Translations under genes and position numbers: made by a program
Assembly: GCA_964387885.1 (NCBI GenBank)
Contig: CAYLYZ010000015.1
Span: forward strand, 7,514-71,513
Direction: 5' to 3'
Origin: JABGPL01 sp964387885
Lineage (GTDB): Bacteria; Electryoneota; AABM5-125-24; Hatepunaeales; Hatepunaeaceae
Length of the DNA: 64,000 nucleotides
Notes under the pieces: model-generated
What the model saw: only the letters and a program-made list of their open reading frames with translations
What the model was told of the DNA's origin: nothing
Database searches by the model: none
Part shown: in pieces, positions 1 to 8,195 of the stretch
How the letters are laid out: the number at the start of each line of letters is the position of its first letter
Position numbering within the stretch: position 1 is the stretch's first letter

Positions 1-132
1 TATGGGAAACGGGAAGGACTTCCTTCAGATAATATTCAGTGCCTGGAAGTTGAAGCGGATACTCTCTGGATAGGTTCACCAGAAGGTATAACCAGATTCT
101 TATGGAATCGACCGGCTAGGGACGTGTTCTAG
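1..132 (+). CDS. C-terminal end of a two-component-regulator-type beta-propeller protein (partial)
   Basis: Frame 1 is open from the window edge to a TAG at 130-132. The 43 residues read GLPSDNIQCLEVEADTLW followed by IGSPEGITRF. This matches the Reg_prop propeller blade pattern (GLPSN.V..I..D..G.LWIGT..GL.RF) found in ligand-sensing periplasmic propellers of hybrid histidine kinases and in secreted proteins of the FCB group. The protein ends about 12 residues after the blade, so this copy has no kinase domain after the propeller. It may be a stand-alone propeller. The N-terminus lies outside the window. It converges on the antiporter gene. Confidence 0.6.
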   Translation, partial: YGKREGLPSDNIQCLEVEADTLWIGSPEGITRFLWNRPARDVF

Positions 133-148
133 CGGGAGCTGAAGAACC

Positions 149-1339
149 TCACCTTCTCAAATTCGTTTCCCCGGCTTTCACAACCGCCATTCTGGTGAGT
201 GATGGACCAACCATTTGAGCAACGAAAGTGGTTGCTGTAATTGTGTTTATAACAAGCAGACCAAACTCCTTTCCCGCCGGTCCCGCTGTGGCGAAGTCAT
301 TTGAAGCTGCAATCGCCAACCCGATAGCCACTCCTGCCTGAGAGAACAATCCAAATCCAAGATATTTGCGGACTACTAATGGAGCTCCACCGATCCGAGC
401 TCCCAACCACGCTCCTCCGATTTTCCCAATTCCTCTGGTAATAATATAGATTACCCCGAGCAATCCCATCGTCGGCAAGAGACTAATGTCAAGTCGTGCT
501 CCTACCAGGGCAAAAAACAAGATGTAAACGGGAGGAGTAAATCCGCTGACAACTTCGCCAATCCTCCTCGATTGATTCATCGCCACATTACCGACGACCA
601 GTCCGACGATCATATTTGTGAGTATGAGGGAGAAATGATATTGAATAGAAATTCCAGTTGCCAATAGAACGATTGCCAGAGTAACCGAAAGTCTCTCACC
701 CGGGAGTGTAAAGTATTTTAATCCATAGGCAAAAAAGAAACCTAACACGACACCAACAACAATACTGCCTCCAAGTTCGGTAAGAGGAATTAGAGCGGAC
801 TGCCATATCGTGATCCCGGAATCAGGCATATAGAGCATTTTGCTAAATGGTTGAGCAAATCCATAAATCATTAATGCGATACCATCATCGATTCCAACCA
901 CAGCCAGCAACGTTGTGGTGAGCACCCCTTTACACTTATATTCCTCAAGGACGTCAACCGTAGCAGCAGGGGCTGTTGCTGAAGCAAGAGCGCCAAATAT
1001 CAGCGCTTCAAACAATCTTCCTGTTAACAGCCATACCGATATACCAACGAGAAAAAAAGCACCGAATGCTTCAAAAAAGGAAATCCAGATTATACTGCGT
1101 CCCATTCGTCGTAACTGGTAGAGCTTAAGCTGTGATCCAATTGTAAATCCAATAAGACCAAGCGCAATACTGGTTACGCCTTTTAAGGCAGCAGGATCAA
1201 TCCAGTTGAGAACCGACCTCCCAAGCAAGACTCCCATCAGGATATAGGCAACTACCTGCGGGATCTTGATTTTACGCAGCAGGTTTGCACCAGTCTGTCC
1301 TAACAGAAGTATGATCCCGATTAATAAGAGTATATCCAA
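149..1339 (-). CDS. Cation:proton antiporter, CPA2 family
   Basis: The 396-residue protein is almost entirely hydrophobic, with about 12 predicted membrane helices. The N-terminal segment LLRKIKIPQVVAYILMGVLLG is the usual first helix pair of CPA2 (KefB/GerN/NapA-like) exchangers. A paired acidic motif, GIDDGIAL, sits near residue 150 in the helix where CPA2 proteins carry their ion-binding Asp pair. There is no C-terminal RCK/TrkA-N domain, so it is the short exchanger form rather than a glutathione-gated K+ efflux protein. It probably exchanges Na+ or K+ for H+ across the inner membrane. It is a single gene, divergent from pdxS across a 318-bp gap, and the ion specificity cannot be read from sequence. 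Confidence 0.85.
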   Translation of the reverse strand: MDILLLIGIILLLGQTGANLLRKIKIPQVVAYILMGVLLGRSVLNWIDPAALKGVTSIALGLIGFTIGSQLKLYQLRRMGRSIIWISFFEAFGAFFLVGISVWLLTGRLFEALIFGALASATAPAATVDVLEEYKCKGVLTTTLLAVVGIDDGIALMIYGFAQPFSKMLYMPDSGITIWQSALIPLTELGGSIVVGVVLGFFFAYGLKYFTLPGERLSVTLAIVLLATGISIQYHFSLILTNMIVGLVVGNVAMNQSRRIGEVVSGFTPPVYILFFALVGARLDISLLPTMGLLGVIYIITRGIGKIGGAWLGARIGGAPLVVRKYLGFGLFSQAGVAIGLAIAASNDFATAGPAGKEFGLLVINTITATTFVAQMVGPSLTRMAVVKAGETNLRR

Positions 1340-1657
1340 ATTTTCCCTTTCACAAAGCTGTTAATTAATCAGCCTTTCAAACATTCAGTGTTCTCAATTC
1401 AGAACTAAAGATCTTTTCGATTCAATTTCCGGCCTAACCAAATCAAAAAAAGATATGTGAAACGCTAATATACATTAAAGCCTTATCGAAAGCAATAAAA
1501 CTGACGAGGTGACATCTTGACTTGTGCGTTCATTGATTCTATATTTCTAAAGTAATCTGTTTAGTTTTTAATCTCAGGCGATGGAACTCAATCTTCGCTT
1601 TGAGTGTTTAAATTAATACCAGGACTTTGATCCAAAACCCTTATCCAAGGATAACAA
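1340..1657. other. Divergent intergenic region between antiporter and pdxS
   Basis: This AT-rich 318-bp gap carries the pdxST promoter (1517-1545) and the pdxS ribosome binding site (AAGG at 1647-1650, eight bases before the ATG). I saw no extra gene, riboswitch-like fold or repeat here. Promoter elements for the antiporter must lie at its left end but none is clear. Confidence 0.5.
1517..1545 (+). promoter_or_regulatory. Sigma-70-like promoter of pdxST
   Basis: TTGACT at 1517-1522 and TATATT at 1540-1545 are separated by 17 bases, a near-consensus housekeeping promoter about 110 bases upstream of the pdxS start. Confidence 0.6.
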
Positions 1658-2569
1658 ATGAAAGAACAAATATTGCCACCCTCCGAACCTGGGAAGGATG
1701 GATTTCTGTTGAAAGTAGGCCTCGCTGAGATGTTGAAAGGTGGGGTAATTATGGATGTTGTAAACGCGGAACAGGCTAAGATAGCTGAAGATTCCGGTGC
1801 TGTTGCCGTAATGGCTCTCGAACGTGTACCGGCTGATATTCGACGTGATGGTGGTGTGGCTCGTATGTCATCTGTAGACATGATAAGTGAGATTATGAAG
1901 TCGGTTAGTATTCCTGTTATGGCTAAAATTCGCATCGGACATATAATGGAGGCAGAGATTTTGCAGGCTCTCGGTGTAGATTTTATTGATGAATCAGAAG
2001 TACTTACTCCTGCAGATGAAAAAAACCATGTGTATAAACATAATTTTCGAGTACCATTTGTATGCGGATGCACCGGTCTCGGTGAAGCTCTTCGTCGAAT
2101 AGGTGAGGGCGCAGCTATGATCCGTACTAAAGGCGAAGCCGGTACGGGTGATGTGATCCATGCAGTTAAACATATGCGAAAAGTAACAGCAGAAATGAAC
2201 CGGCTCACAATCCTGCATAAAGATGAATTGATGAATGAAGCCAAGAAACTTGGAGCACCCTTCGAAATTGTTGAAAAAGTCGCAGAAACCGGGAAACTCC
2301 CAGTGCCAAATTTCGCTGCAGGTGGTATAGCAACTCCGGCAGATGCGGCATTGATGATGAAACTCGGTGCAGAAGCAATTTTTGTTGGTTCCGGAATATT
2401 CAAGTCCGAGGATCCAAAAAACAGAGCTGAGGCAATCGTCAGGGCAACTACTCATTTCGATAATCCTGATGAAGTACTTGAAGCATGTCGAGACCTTGGA
2501 AAAGCTATGGAAGGTATCGAAGCTTCAAAGATTCCTGAAGAAGAGAGATTACAGGATAGAGGATGGTAA
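1658..2569 (+). CDS. pdxS: Pyridoxal 5'-phosphate synthase, lyase/synthase subunit PdxS
   Basis: PdxS forms PLP from ribose 5-phosphate, glyceraldehyde 3-phosphate and ammonia delivered by PdxT (DXP-independent vitamin B6 pathway, cytosolic dodecamer). The 303 residues are the normal family length. The highly conserved stretches GGVIMDVVNAEQA, ALERVPADIRRDGGVARM and PVMAKIRIGH are all present. The last contains the Schiff-base lysine, and RTKGEAGTG contains the second catalytic lysine. The start ATG has a good Shine-Dalgarno sequence (AAGG). pdxT follows with a 7-bp overlap, so the two subunits are translationally coupled. Confidence 0.98.
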   Translation: MKEQILPPSEPGKDGFLLKVGLAEMLKGGVIMDVVNAEQAKIAEDSGAVAVMALERVPADIRRDGGVARMSSVDMISEIMKSVSIPVMAKIRIGHIMEAEILQALGVDFIDESEVLTPADEKNHVYKHNFRVPFVCGCTGLGEALRRIGEGAAMIRTKGEAGTGDVIHAVKHMRKVTAEMNRLTILHKDELMNEAKKLGAPFEIVEKVAETGKLPVPNFAAGGIATPADAALMMKLGAEAIFVGSGIFKSEDPKNRAEAIVRATTHFDNPDEVLEACRDLGKAMEGIEASKIPEEERLQDRGW

Positions 2570-3159
2570 TGAGGATAGGCATTTTAGCTATCCAGGGTGG
2601 TTTCAGTTTACATCACAAGATTTTAGAAAAACTCGGTATCGAAACGATAGAGATACGATTACCGGAAGATCTGAGTGATGTCGATGGATTGATAATCCCG
2701 GGTGGAGAATCCACTACGCTAGCGCTGTTGATGGAAAAATATAATCTTTTTGATGAAATTAAAGCAAAAGCTGAGGATGGACTGCCAGTATGGGGTACTT
2801 GCGCTGGAGCAATCATGCTCGGAAATGGAAATGAAAGACCTCAACCGCGTCTTGAACTAATAAATGTCGAAATCTCTCGTAACGCTTATGGGAGGCAGAT
2901 TGATTCTTTTGTGACTCCCCTCAAAGTAAAAGGATTTAACTCCCCCTATCCGGGCGTATTTATTCGAGCTCCAAAACTTGTGAAGACATCTCCATCTGTT
3001 GAAATAGTTTCAAGATACAATTCCGAACCGGTAATGGCATTACAGGATAACATTCTTGTAACGAGTTTCCACCCCGAATTAACATCTGATACGAGGATAC
3101 ACGAATTTTTTATAGAGAGTATAAAGAAAGAGACTTTTGCCGAAATGGCATGTAGTTAA
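2563..3159 (+). CDS. pdxT: Pyridoxal 5'-phosphate synthase, glutaminase subunit PdxT
   Basis: PdxT is the class I glutamine amidotransferase that releases ammonia from glutamine and channels it to PdxS. The 198-residue protein has the oxyanion region PGGESTT, the nucleophile in WGTCAGAIML and the His-Glu pair in SFHPELT, so the full catalytic triad is present. The start overlaps the end of pdxS. ATG occurs at both 2563 and 2569 and either could be used (MVMRIGIL or MRIGIL), the second giving the more usual PdxT N-terminus. A short hairpin (GGACA/TGTCC, about 3171-3189) follows the stop but has no T-run. Confidence 0.97.
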   Translation: MVMRIGILAIQGGFSLHHKILEKLGIETIEIRLPEDLSDVDGLIIPGGESTTLALLMEKYNLFDEIKAKAEDGLPVWGTCAGAIMLGNGNERPQPRLELINVEISRNAYGRQIDSFVTPLKVKGFNSPYPGVFIRAPKLVKTSPSVEIVSRYNSEPVMALQDNILVTSFHPELTSDTRIHEFFIESIKKETFAEMACS

Positions 3160-3210
3160 TGTGATAATTCCAGGACAGGAATTTATGTCCTACAATACCC
3201 AATAAACTGT

Positions 3211-3215
3211 GGAGG
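3211..3215 (+). promoter_or_regulatory. Ribosome binding site that fixes the start of the eRF1-like gene at TTG 3221
   Basis: GGAGG lies five bases before an in-frame TTG at 3221-3223. The upstream in-frame GTG at 3209 overlaps this Shine-Dalgarno sequence and has none of its own, so TTG 3221 is the better start. Confidence 0.65.
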
Positions 3216-3220
3216 TAGAT

Positions 3221-4336
3221 TTGATTACTCGACATGAGTTGAAAAAGCTTGCTTCATTTGAAATTGAAGATGTGAATTTTGTCAATTTATTCTTGAATGT
3301 TGACCCAACGGAGAATCCCAAGGATGAATGGTTGGTTCATTTCAAGAACATGGCTCGCGACACAATTAATAATCTTAAACCAAATCAAAAGAAGGAAGTT
3401 CAGAAGGATATTGAACTCATCGAGAAGTATCTCTCCGACAGACCTGAAGGCATGAAACGGGGAATGTCGATAATCAGTTGCCGCGAGAAGGGATTCTGGC
3501 GTGTTTACCACACTGCAATACCCTTCATAAACAAACTGGTTGTTGATCACGATCCGTTTATCAAGCCTTTAGCCGCAATGGTTGACCTTTACCAACGTTA
3601 TCTCGTTATGGTCGTAGACAATACCCGTGCAAAGGTATTAATGACGAGTGTTGGTGAAATTAATGAAGTGAACGACATTTCCAGTGACTTCGAAACCCCA
3701 AACACCGGAAAAGATGGAAGTAAGAGTGTTGGCGGAGCCCATCACGCCGATAAACAGCGTGATAAGGTTCAGCGAAGTGTTTACAAAGATGCTCTTAAGG
3801 TGGTTGAGGTTGTTCTCTCCGAAGAGGGAATCAAAAGGATACTCCTTGGTGGAACCGACCGCAATCGTGCAATCTTTAAGGACATACTCCCTCTCCCCTT
3901 GAGGGAAAAAGTTGTGGGAGAATTCGTTGTCGAAGCAAAATCCAACAACAGTGAGGTTCTTGAAAGACTGATGCCTGTTATGCAGGACGTTGAGTATAAA
4001 TTCGAGCGAAAGGCATTGGATGGCTTATTTGACCAGAACAAGGGAACAGCACTCGGGCTGTCAGATGTCCTCACTGCACTCCAGCAGGGAAATGTGCACA
4101 AAATGTATGTCCTCTCGCATGTAACTACCCCGGGATCGTCATGTACACAATGCGGAGCGTTGACTCCGGAAAGAGACCGTCCATGTCCATACTGTGGTAG
4201 CAATATGCGTCACATCTCGTACATGCTGGATCACGCGATCCAACGTGCAATCGACCAGGGAGCAAGAGTAGATATGCTCGATGAAGCTCCCCGATTGGAA
4301 AAGGTCGGAGGAATTGGTGCAGTACTCAGGTACTGA
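3221..4336 (+). CDS. Bacterial eRF1-like (baeRF/Vms1-related) protein with C-terminal zinc ribbon
   Basis: The 371-residue protein resembles the bacterial and archaeal release-factor-1-like family. A variable N-terminal domain covers roughly residues 1-125. A central eRF1 domain-2-like fold follows (YLVMVVDNTRAKVLM, then the IKRILLGGTDRNRAIFKDIL stretch near 210-235). A C-terminal L7Ae/Rubis-like domain carries a four-cysteine zinc ribbon (CTQCGAL and CPYCGS). A histidine-rich loop, GGAHHADKQRDKVQRSVYKD, sits where other baeRF proteins have the conserved H..K...R helix. The family is thought to act on ribosomes or peptidyl-tRNA, but no substrate is proven, so the role here is inferred. The gene is followed by a strong terminator, so it ends the pdxST block. 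Confidence 0.7.
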   Translation: MITRHELKKLASFEIEDVNFVNLFLNVDPTENPKDEWLVHFKNMARDTINNLKPNQKKEVQKDIELIEKYLSDRPEGMKRGMSIISCREKGFWRVYHTAIPFINKLVVDHDPFIKPLAAMVDLYQRYLVMVVDNTRAKVLMTSVGEINEVNDISSDFETPNTGKDGSKSVGGAHHADKQRDKVQRSVYKDALKVVEVVLSEEGIKRILLGGTDRNRAIFKDILPLPLREKVVGEFVVEAKSNNSEVLERLMPVMQDVEYKFERKALDGLFDQNKGTALGLSDVLTALQQGNVHKMYVLSHVTTPGSSCTQCGALTPERDRPCPYCGSNMRHISYMLDHAIQRAIDQGARVDMLDEAPRLEKVGGIGAVLRY

Positions 4337-4368
4337 CATTCTAAGAGGATAATACTACAATCCTAATC

Positions 4369-4402
4369 AACAGGGATGCGGGAAACCGTGTCCCTGTTTT
4401 TT
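4369..4402 (+). terminator. Rho-independent terminator
   Basis: AACAGGGA at 4369-4376 pairs with TCCCTGTT at 4391-4398. An inner CGG-GAAA-CCG tetraloop stem sits between them, and a T-run extends to 4402. It ends transcription from the eRF1-like gene and explains why the reading frame that opens inside it at 4376 should not be called a gene. Confidence 0.9.
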
Positions 4403-4580
4403 GATACTCCAATATACGTTCCCGAACCTTTGTTTCGAATTATCTTAGAGATAACAGAGGGAAATTATTCCGGGATTTTATCCGATTTCAAAGAGCTTCC
4501 ATTCATCTGCGTTGAATTAAACCACAACGACCTCACATTACTGATCGATATTCATAGTATATACTTCATTCATGTTGAAA

Positions 4581-4738
4581 ATATACAACATATTTCTGCA
4601 AAAGTCAAGTTTCATTACACATCACAGTACAAAAGGGTGTGTGACCAAAATTATCGTCACATCGTCACACTTTTGGCGGAAAACGGTTGTGGGTATGGGT
4701 TTGAGGGTGTGACGGAAATGTGACGAAAGTGACGGAAA
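4581..4738 (+). repeat. GTGACG palindromic element, copy 1
   Basis: About 155 bp are closely similar to 39766-39924. Shared blocks are ATATACAACATAT, GCAAAAGTCAAGTT, the arm CGTCACATCGTCACAC, CACTTTTGGCGGAAA, CGGTTGTGGGT and the opposite arm GTGTGACGGAAATGTGACG. The two arms can pair as a long hairpin around the 35-40 base centre. No reading frame is conserved between the copies, so this is a non-coding mobile or REP-like element. Confidence 0.75.
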
Positions 4739-4801
4739 TATGTGGTGTTGGGGTTTGGGGTGTTGAGGTGAGGGAACGATTTGGTGTTGTGGTGTTGATG
4801 T

Positions 4802-5007
4802 GCGGGGGTGACCAAGAGGGAGTGTTTCCCTCTTGCGGTGTTATAACACGGCTCGAAATTATTTTCGCATCAATCTAAGAAATGTTCCTGGCAGGTTTCA
4901 AATGAACGAAGTGAATGTAACCAGCCAGGTTACGCTTCGCTTGAAACCTGGCTGTAACGAATGTGCAGGGGTAACCAAGAGGGGGTGTTTTGCTCTTGCG
5001 GTGTTAG
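4802..5007 (+). repeat. Direct repeats bracketing an inverted repeat
   Basis: Two similar units, GGGGGTGACCAAGAGGGAGT continuing to TCTTGCGGTGTTA (from 4803) and GGGGTAACCAAGAGGGGGTG continuing to CTCTTGCGGTGTTA (to about 5006), bracket an inverted repeat. Its arms are CAGGTTTCAA...GTAACC at 4892-4922 and GGTTACGCTTCGCTTGAAACCTG folded back at 4928-4950. The layout is that of a small non-autonomous element. Confidence 0.6.
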
Positions 5008-5047
5008 TCTCAATCAATTCACCACCCAAATATAGCCAATAAATTTC

Positions 5048-5076
5048 TTGACTTTATAGTTAACCCTCGGTATGTT
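5048..5076 (+). promoter_or_regulatory. Promoter candidate of the NACHT gene
   Basis: TTGACT at 5048-5053 and TATGTT at 5071-5076 with a 17-base spacer, about 100 bases upstream of the start codon. Confidence 0.45.
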
Positions 5077-5182
5077 TACGAATAGCACTCTAAGGGATAG
5101 ATAATTGTATCGGTACATAGTTCGACAGGAAATGGAATTTGCACTATTGATCCTCTGAATCTTTCAAGTGGGAGTAAATACT

Positions 5183-8122
5183 ATGCTGGAATGGTTAGCC
5201 CTATGGGGCGTTAGTAAAGCTGTTTTGTTTGTCTTCCGACCAATACTGGAAGATCTTGCCAAAGACGTAGCAAAGGATATCGCAAAGAGTTACGTCAAAT
5301 CATGTTTTAAAAACGTCTTCTCATCCATCTACCGTAAACCGCTTGCAGTGGCGACGGGAAGAGCGCTGAAGGAACTGCTTGAACAGATTCAAAACGAGCT
5401 GCTCGACGCAGATCTGGAACCTGAACAAATAGAAGAGTGGATTGGTGACGTTACTAAATTCACCAAACGAGATGAAATCCGCACTGCGATAGCTTCTCTT
5501 TTTCTTGATCCAGATTATAAGCTTGATCCGGCAACGTTTGTTTTTGCATGGAAGGAGGTCGAGAGTAGTTCCAATCTACCAGATGACTTCTCCTGGAACC
5601 GAGTCTCTAAACGCTTTGCCCGCAAGGTGATCGAAATCCGTAATTCTTCCGGTGAATTGAAGGAAACATTCAATTCGCTAAGAGATGCTCGAATGTCTGA
5701 CGACATCCACCAGTTAGTTGGCTTACCTCCGGATTTCGACCTGGAGACCTATCGTGAAGCACTGATCGAAAGATATGGTAACCTGAACTTCGAAATGCTC
5801 GACACTTCCGGTGCGTATTATAACGAAGTACGATTGTGGAGCGTATTTGTACCTCAATCGGTTCGGGAGTGTCTGGAGTATTACCCACAACTTCTGGAAA
5901 TGCCGAAAGAACACCTCAAACGATTGGTTGAAAAGGGTGAAGTGGATGAGGAAGAACTTAGAGACGCCGAAAAACAGCGGGACATTCGTCGTCAGGAGTA
6001 CGCGAGCCAGCCACTAAGACCTGTACTTGAAGTGACAGGTGACTCGACTATAAAGCGAAACGTGATTCTCGGTGATCCGGGTTCCGGAAAGTCATCGCTG
6101 CTGCGATTTCTTGCCTTACAGTGGGCGTTAATAAAAGACGCCAACCGACGTTACACAGAACCTCTGCCGTTACTGATTGAACTCAGGGAATACAATCGCT
6201 GGGACTGCCCAAACAGCAAAAGCTTTCTTCGTTACCTGCATGAAGCTCAAACATGGCACCGTCTAAACCAGCAGACCCTGGATCATTTATTGAAGCAGCA
6301 GGACCGGGTCATGCTCCTGTTGGACGGATTAGATGAGATATTCGATTCCGTTCAACGGGAGCGTGTTCTCAACGACATTCACCGCTTCAGTAACAATTAC
6401 CCCCAAACCACCATTATTCTCACTTCCCGTGTTGTGGGTTACAAGCCGCAGCGGCTGCGAGATGCGGAGTTCCGACACTTCATGCTTCAGGATCTGGACG
6501 AGAAGCAGATCGATACTTTTCTTGAAAAATGGCACGACGTCACATTCGATAAAGAGGAAGAAGCGGAAACCAAACGCGAACGGCTGAGCAAAGCCATCAA
6601 AGATTCTAAGTCCATCGCCATGCTGGCGGGTAATCCCCTGTTGCTGACGATGATGGCTATCCTGAACCGGTATCAGGAGTTGCCCCGTGACCGAGCGGAG
6701 CTATACAGCCAGGCTTCACGTGTGCTGCTGCACCAGTGGGATACGGAACGTGCACTGGCGGATTTTCCCGGTCTGAGTGCCGAGATTGGATTAAAGGAAA
6801 AAATTGATCTTCTCCGTTGTGTAGCGAAATTCATGCAACAGGGTCCTGGCGGATTAGCTGGAAACATTATCAGTGAATCAGATCTTGCAGATTTGATTGA
6901 GGATTACCTGCAGGATGAATTGCAATTCACTCAGGCAAAGGCTGTCACTCGAGCTGTAATTGAGCAATTACGGGCACGCAACTTCATCCTATGCTTTCTG
7001 GGGGCAGAGAGTTATGCTTTTGTACACCGTACTTTTCTTGAATATTTCTGTGCAACGGAAATTGTACATCGTTTCAACGTCGAAAAGTCGCTGGATATCG
7101 ATGGCCTGATCACCCTATTCGACGAACACTGCAGGGATGACGAATGGCGTGAAGTTCTGCGATTGATTTGTGGTCAGATTGATGAACTGTTTGTGGGTAG
7201 AATAGTGAAGCATTTAACTACTCGAACGGATTTAAAGAAATGGAATCATGAAACATTATTGCCAGAGTTGCCATTAGCGATTTGGTGTTTAAGTGAAGCC
7301 AAAAACCTTAACAAACTTGAAAATGAAGGTTCGATACTTTTAGAATCTGTTGTTCATTTCATCAGTGAAGCAGGTGGTGAGAGAATAATTGTAGGTAATC
7401 TCAATGATTTTCTGAAAAATGAAATTTTAAAATCAACCACAGAAATAGGAGAACGATGGCCTCGAACAGAAATATTTAATAGTACTTCGATTGAGCCACG
7501 CAAGATCATGTTTGTTTGGGGACGTGAGATTTGGTCGAAGTTTGTATTAACTATCCAGCCAGAACATAATCTTGCCCTTGAGTTGTGTGAGTCAGATGTC
7601 TCAGAATTCCGCGCTGGTGCATATTTAATTCTAGCTAAGAATTGGCCTGATGTAATGGCCAGAGAATTGCTCGAACAAAGGGCTATCAATGATGAGGATG
7701 AATCTGCTCGCCTTAACGCACTAAATGCGTTGGTAGAAAATTGGCCAGTTTCCACTTTACGAAAGCTGATCGAAGATCGTGCTGTTAATGATGAAATAGT
7801 TTTTAACCGACGCTTTGCACTTGAGGTTCTATCAGAAAAGTTGGCAGATAGTACAGTGCGATATTTACTCAAAAAAAGAGCAAGAATTGATGGAGTAGCT
7901 GCTTCGGTTTTCGGTAAAATGCACTCCGAATTCGGTTCCTTCGTTTTTATGAAGAATTTCTACCCATGGGCTTCTCACCAGAATCCAGAAAAATCCATTT
8001 CTCGCAAGCATATCGAACAAGCTGCGGAAAAGACAAAAATCCCAGATGACAAAATTGACGAGACGGTTCGGTCATTGTCGGAGCATATGGGGTGGGATAT
8101 AACGAAGGGATCGGGGGGGTAG
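5183..8122 (+). CDS. NACHT-family STAND NTPase with C-terminal HEAT-like repeats
   Basis: I place the start at ATG 5183, eight bases after GGGAG, giving 979 residues. An in-frame GTG at 5168 is the alternative. The N-terminal part (about 1-290) has a hydrophobic/amphipathic start (WLALWGVSKAVLFVF) and helical sequence I do not recognise. The NACHT domain shows Walker A GDPGSGKSS near 297-305, LPLLIELREYNRW, Walker B RVMLLLDGLDEI near 380, the sensor TTIILTSRVVGY and the NPLLLTMMA helix. After a winged-helix region come HEAT-like units (LLEQRAINDEDESARLNALN, repeated as LIEDRAVNDEIVFNRRFALE). Proteins of this build in bacteria include antiphage NTPases (bNACHT/Avs-like) that oligomerise on sensing phage. 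That role is inferred. The surroundings are repeats and a RAYT gene, typical of an accessory patch. Confidence 0.85.
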   Translation: MLEWLALWGVSKAVLFVFRPILEDLAKDVAKDIAKSYVKSCFKNVFSSIYRKPLAVATGRALKELLEQIQNELLDADLEPEQIEEWIGDVTKFTKRDEIRTAIASLFLDPDYKLDPATFVFAWKEVESSSNLPDDFSWNRVSKRFARKVIEIRNSSGELKETFNSLRDARMSDDIHQLVGLPPDFDLETYREALIERYGNLNFEMLDTSGAYYNEVRLWSVFVPQSVRECLEYYPQLLEMPKEHLKRLVEKGEVDEEELRDAEKQRDIRRQEYASQPLRPVLEVTGDSTIKRNVILGDPGSGKSSLLRFLALQWALIKDANRRYTEPLPLLIELREYNRWDCPNSKSFLRYLHEAQTWHRLNQQTLDHLLKQQDRVMLLLDGLDEIFDSVQRERVLNDIHRFSNNYPQTTIILTSRVVGYKPQRLRDAEFRHFMLQDLDEKQIDTFLEKWHDVTFDKEEEAETKRERLSKAIKDSKSIAMLAGNPLLLTMMAILNRYQELPRDRAELYSQASRVLLHQWDTERALADFPGLSAEIGLKEKIDLLRCVAKFMQQGPGGLAGNIISESDLADLIEDYLQDELQFTQAKAVTRAVIEQLRARNFILCFLGAESYAFVHRTFLEYFCATEIVHRFNVEKSLDIDGLITLFDEHCRDDEWREVLRLICGQIDELFVGRIVKHLTTRTDLKKWNHETLLPELPLAIWCLSEAKNLNKLENEGSILLESVVHFISEAGGERIIVGNLNDFLKNEILKSTTEIGERWPRTEIFNSTSIEPRKIMFVWGREIWSKFVLTIQPEHNLALELCESDVSEFRAGAYLILAKNWPDVMARELLEQRAINDEDESARLNALNALVENWPVSTLRKLIEDRAVNDEIVFNRRFALEVLSEKLADSTVRYLLKKRARIDGVAASVFGKMHSEFGSFVFMKNFYPWASHQNPEKSISRKHIEQAAEKTKIPDDKIDETVRSLSEHMGWDITKGSGG

Positions 8123-8143
8123 AGGGGGGTAAGGGTTGTGCAA

Positions 8144-8163
8144 GGGCGCACGGCCGTGCGCCC
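8144..8163. repeat. REP palindrome between NACHT and RAYT genes
   Basis: GGGCGCACGGCCGTGCGCCC is a perfect 20-base palindrome, the same core found six more times in and after the neighbouring RAYT gene. Confidence 0.85.
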
Positions 8164-8195
8164 CAACGGGGGACGCGTTTCGGGGATAATAAATA

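Larger units (their letters stand above)
4403..5182. other. Gene-free repeat-rich region before the NACHT gene
   Basis: No credible gene was seen in about 780 bp. It holds the GTGACG-type element (4581-4738), a pair of direct repeats (4802-4846 and 4965-5007), a long inverted repeat (4892-4950) and the NACHT promoter. Base composition is GT-skewed on the plus strand around 4740-4810. Confidence 0.6.

Noticed and set aside
1588..2403. 271-codon antisense frame over pdxS
   Set aside because: Fully antisense to a highly conserved gene, low-complexity Ser/Ile composition and no family resemblance.
4376..4723. 115-codon open frame after the eRF1-like gene
   Set aside because: It opens inside a rho-independent terminator (4369-4402) and runs through a repeat whose second copy (39766-39924) does not keep the frame.
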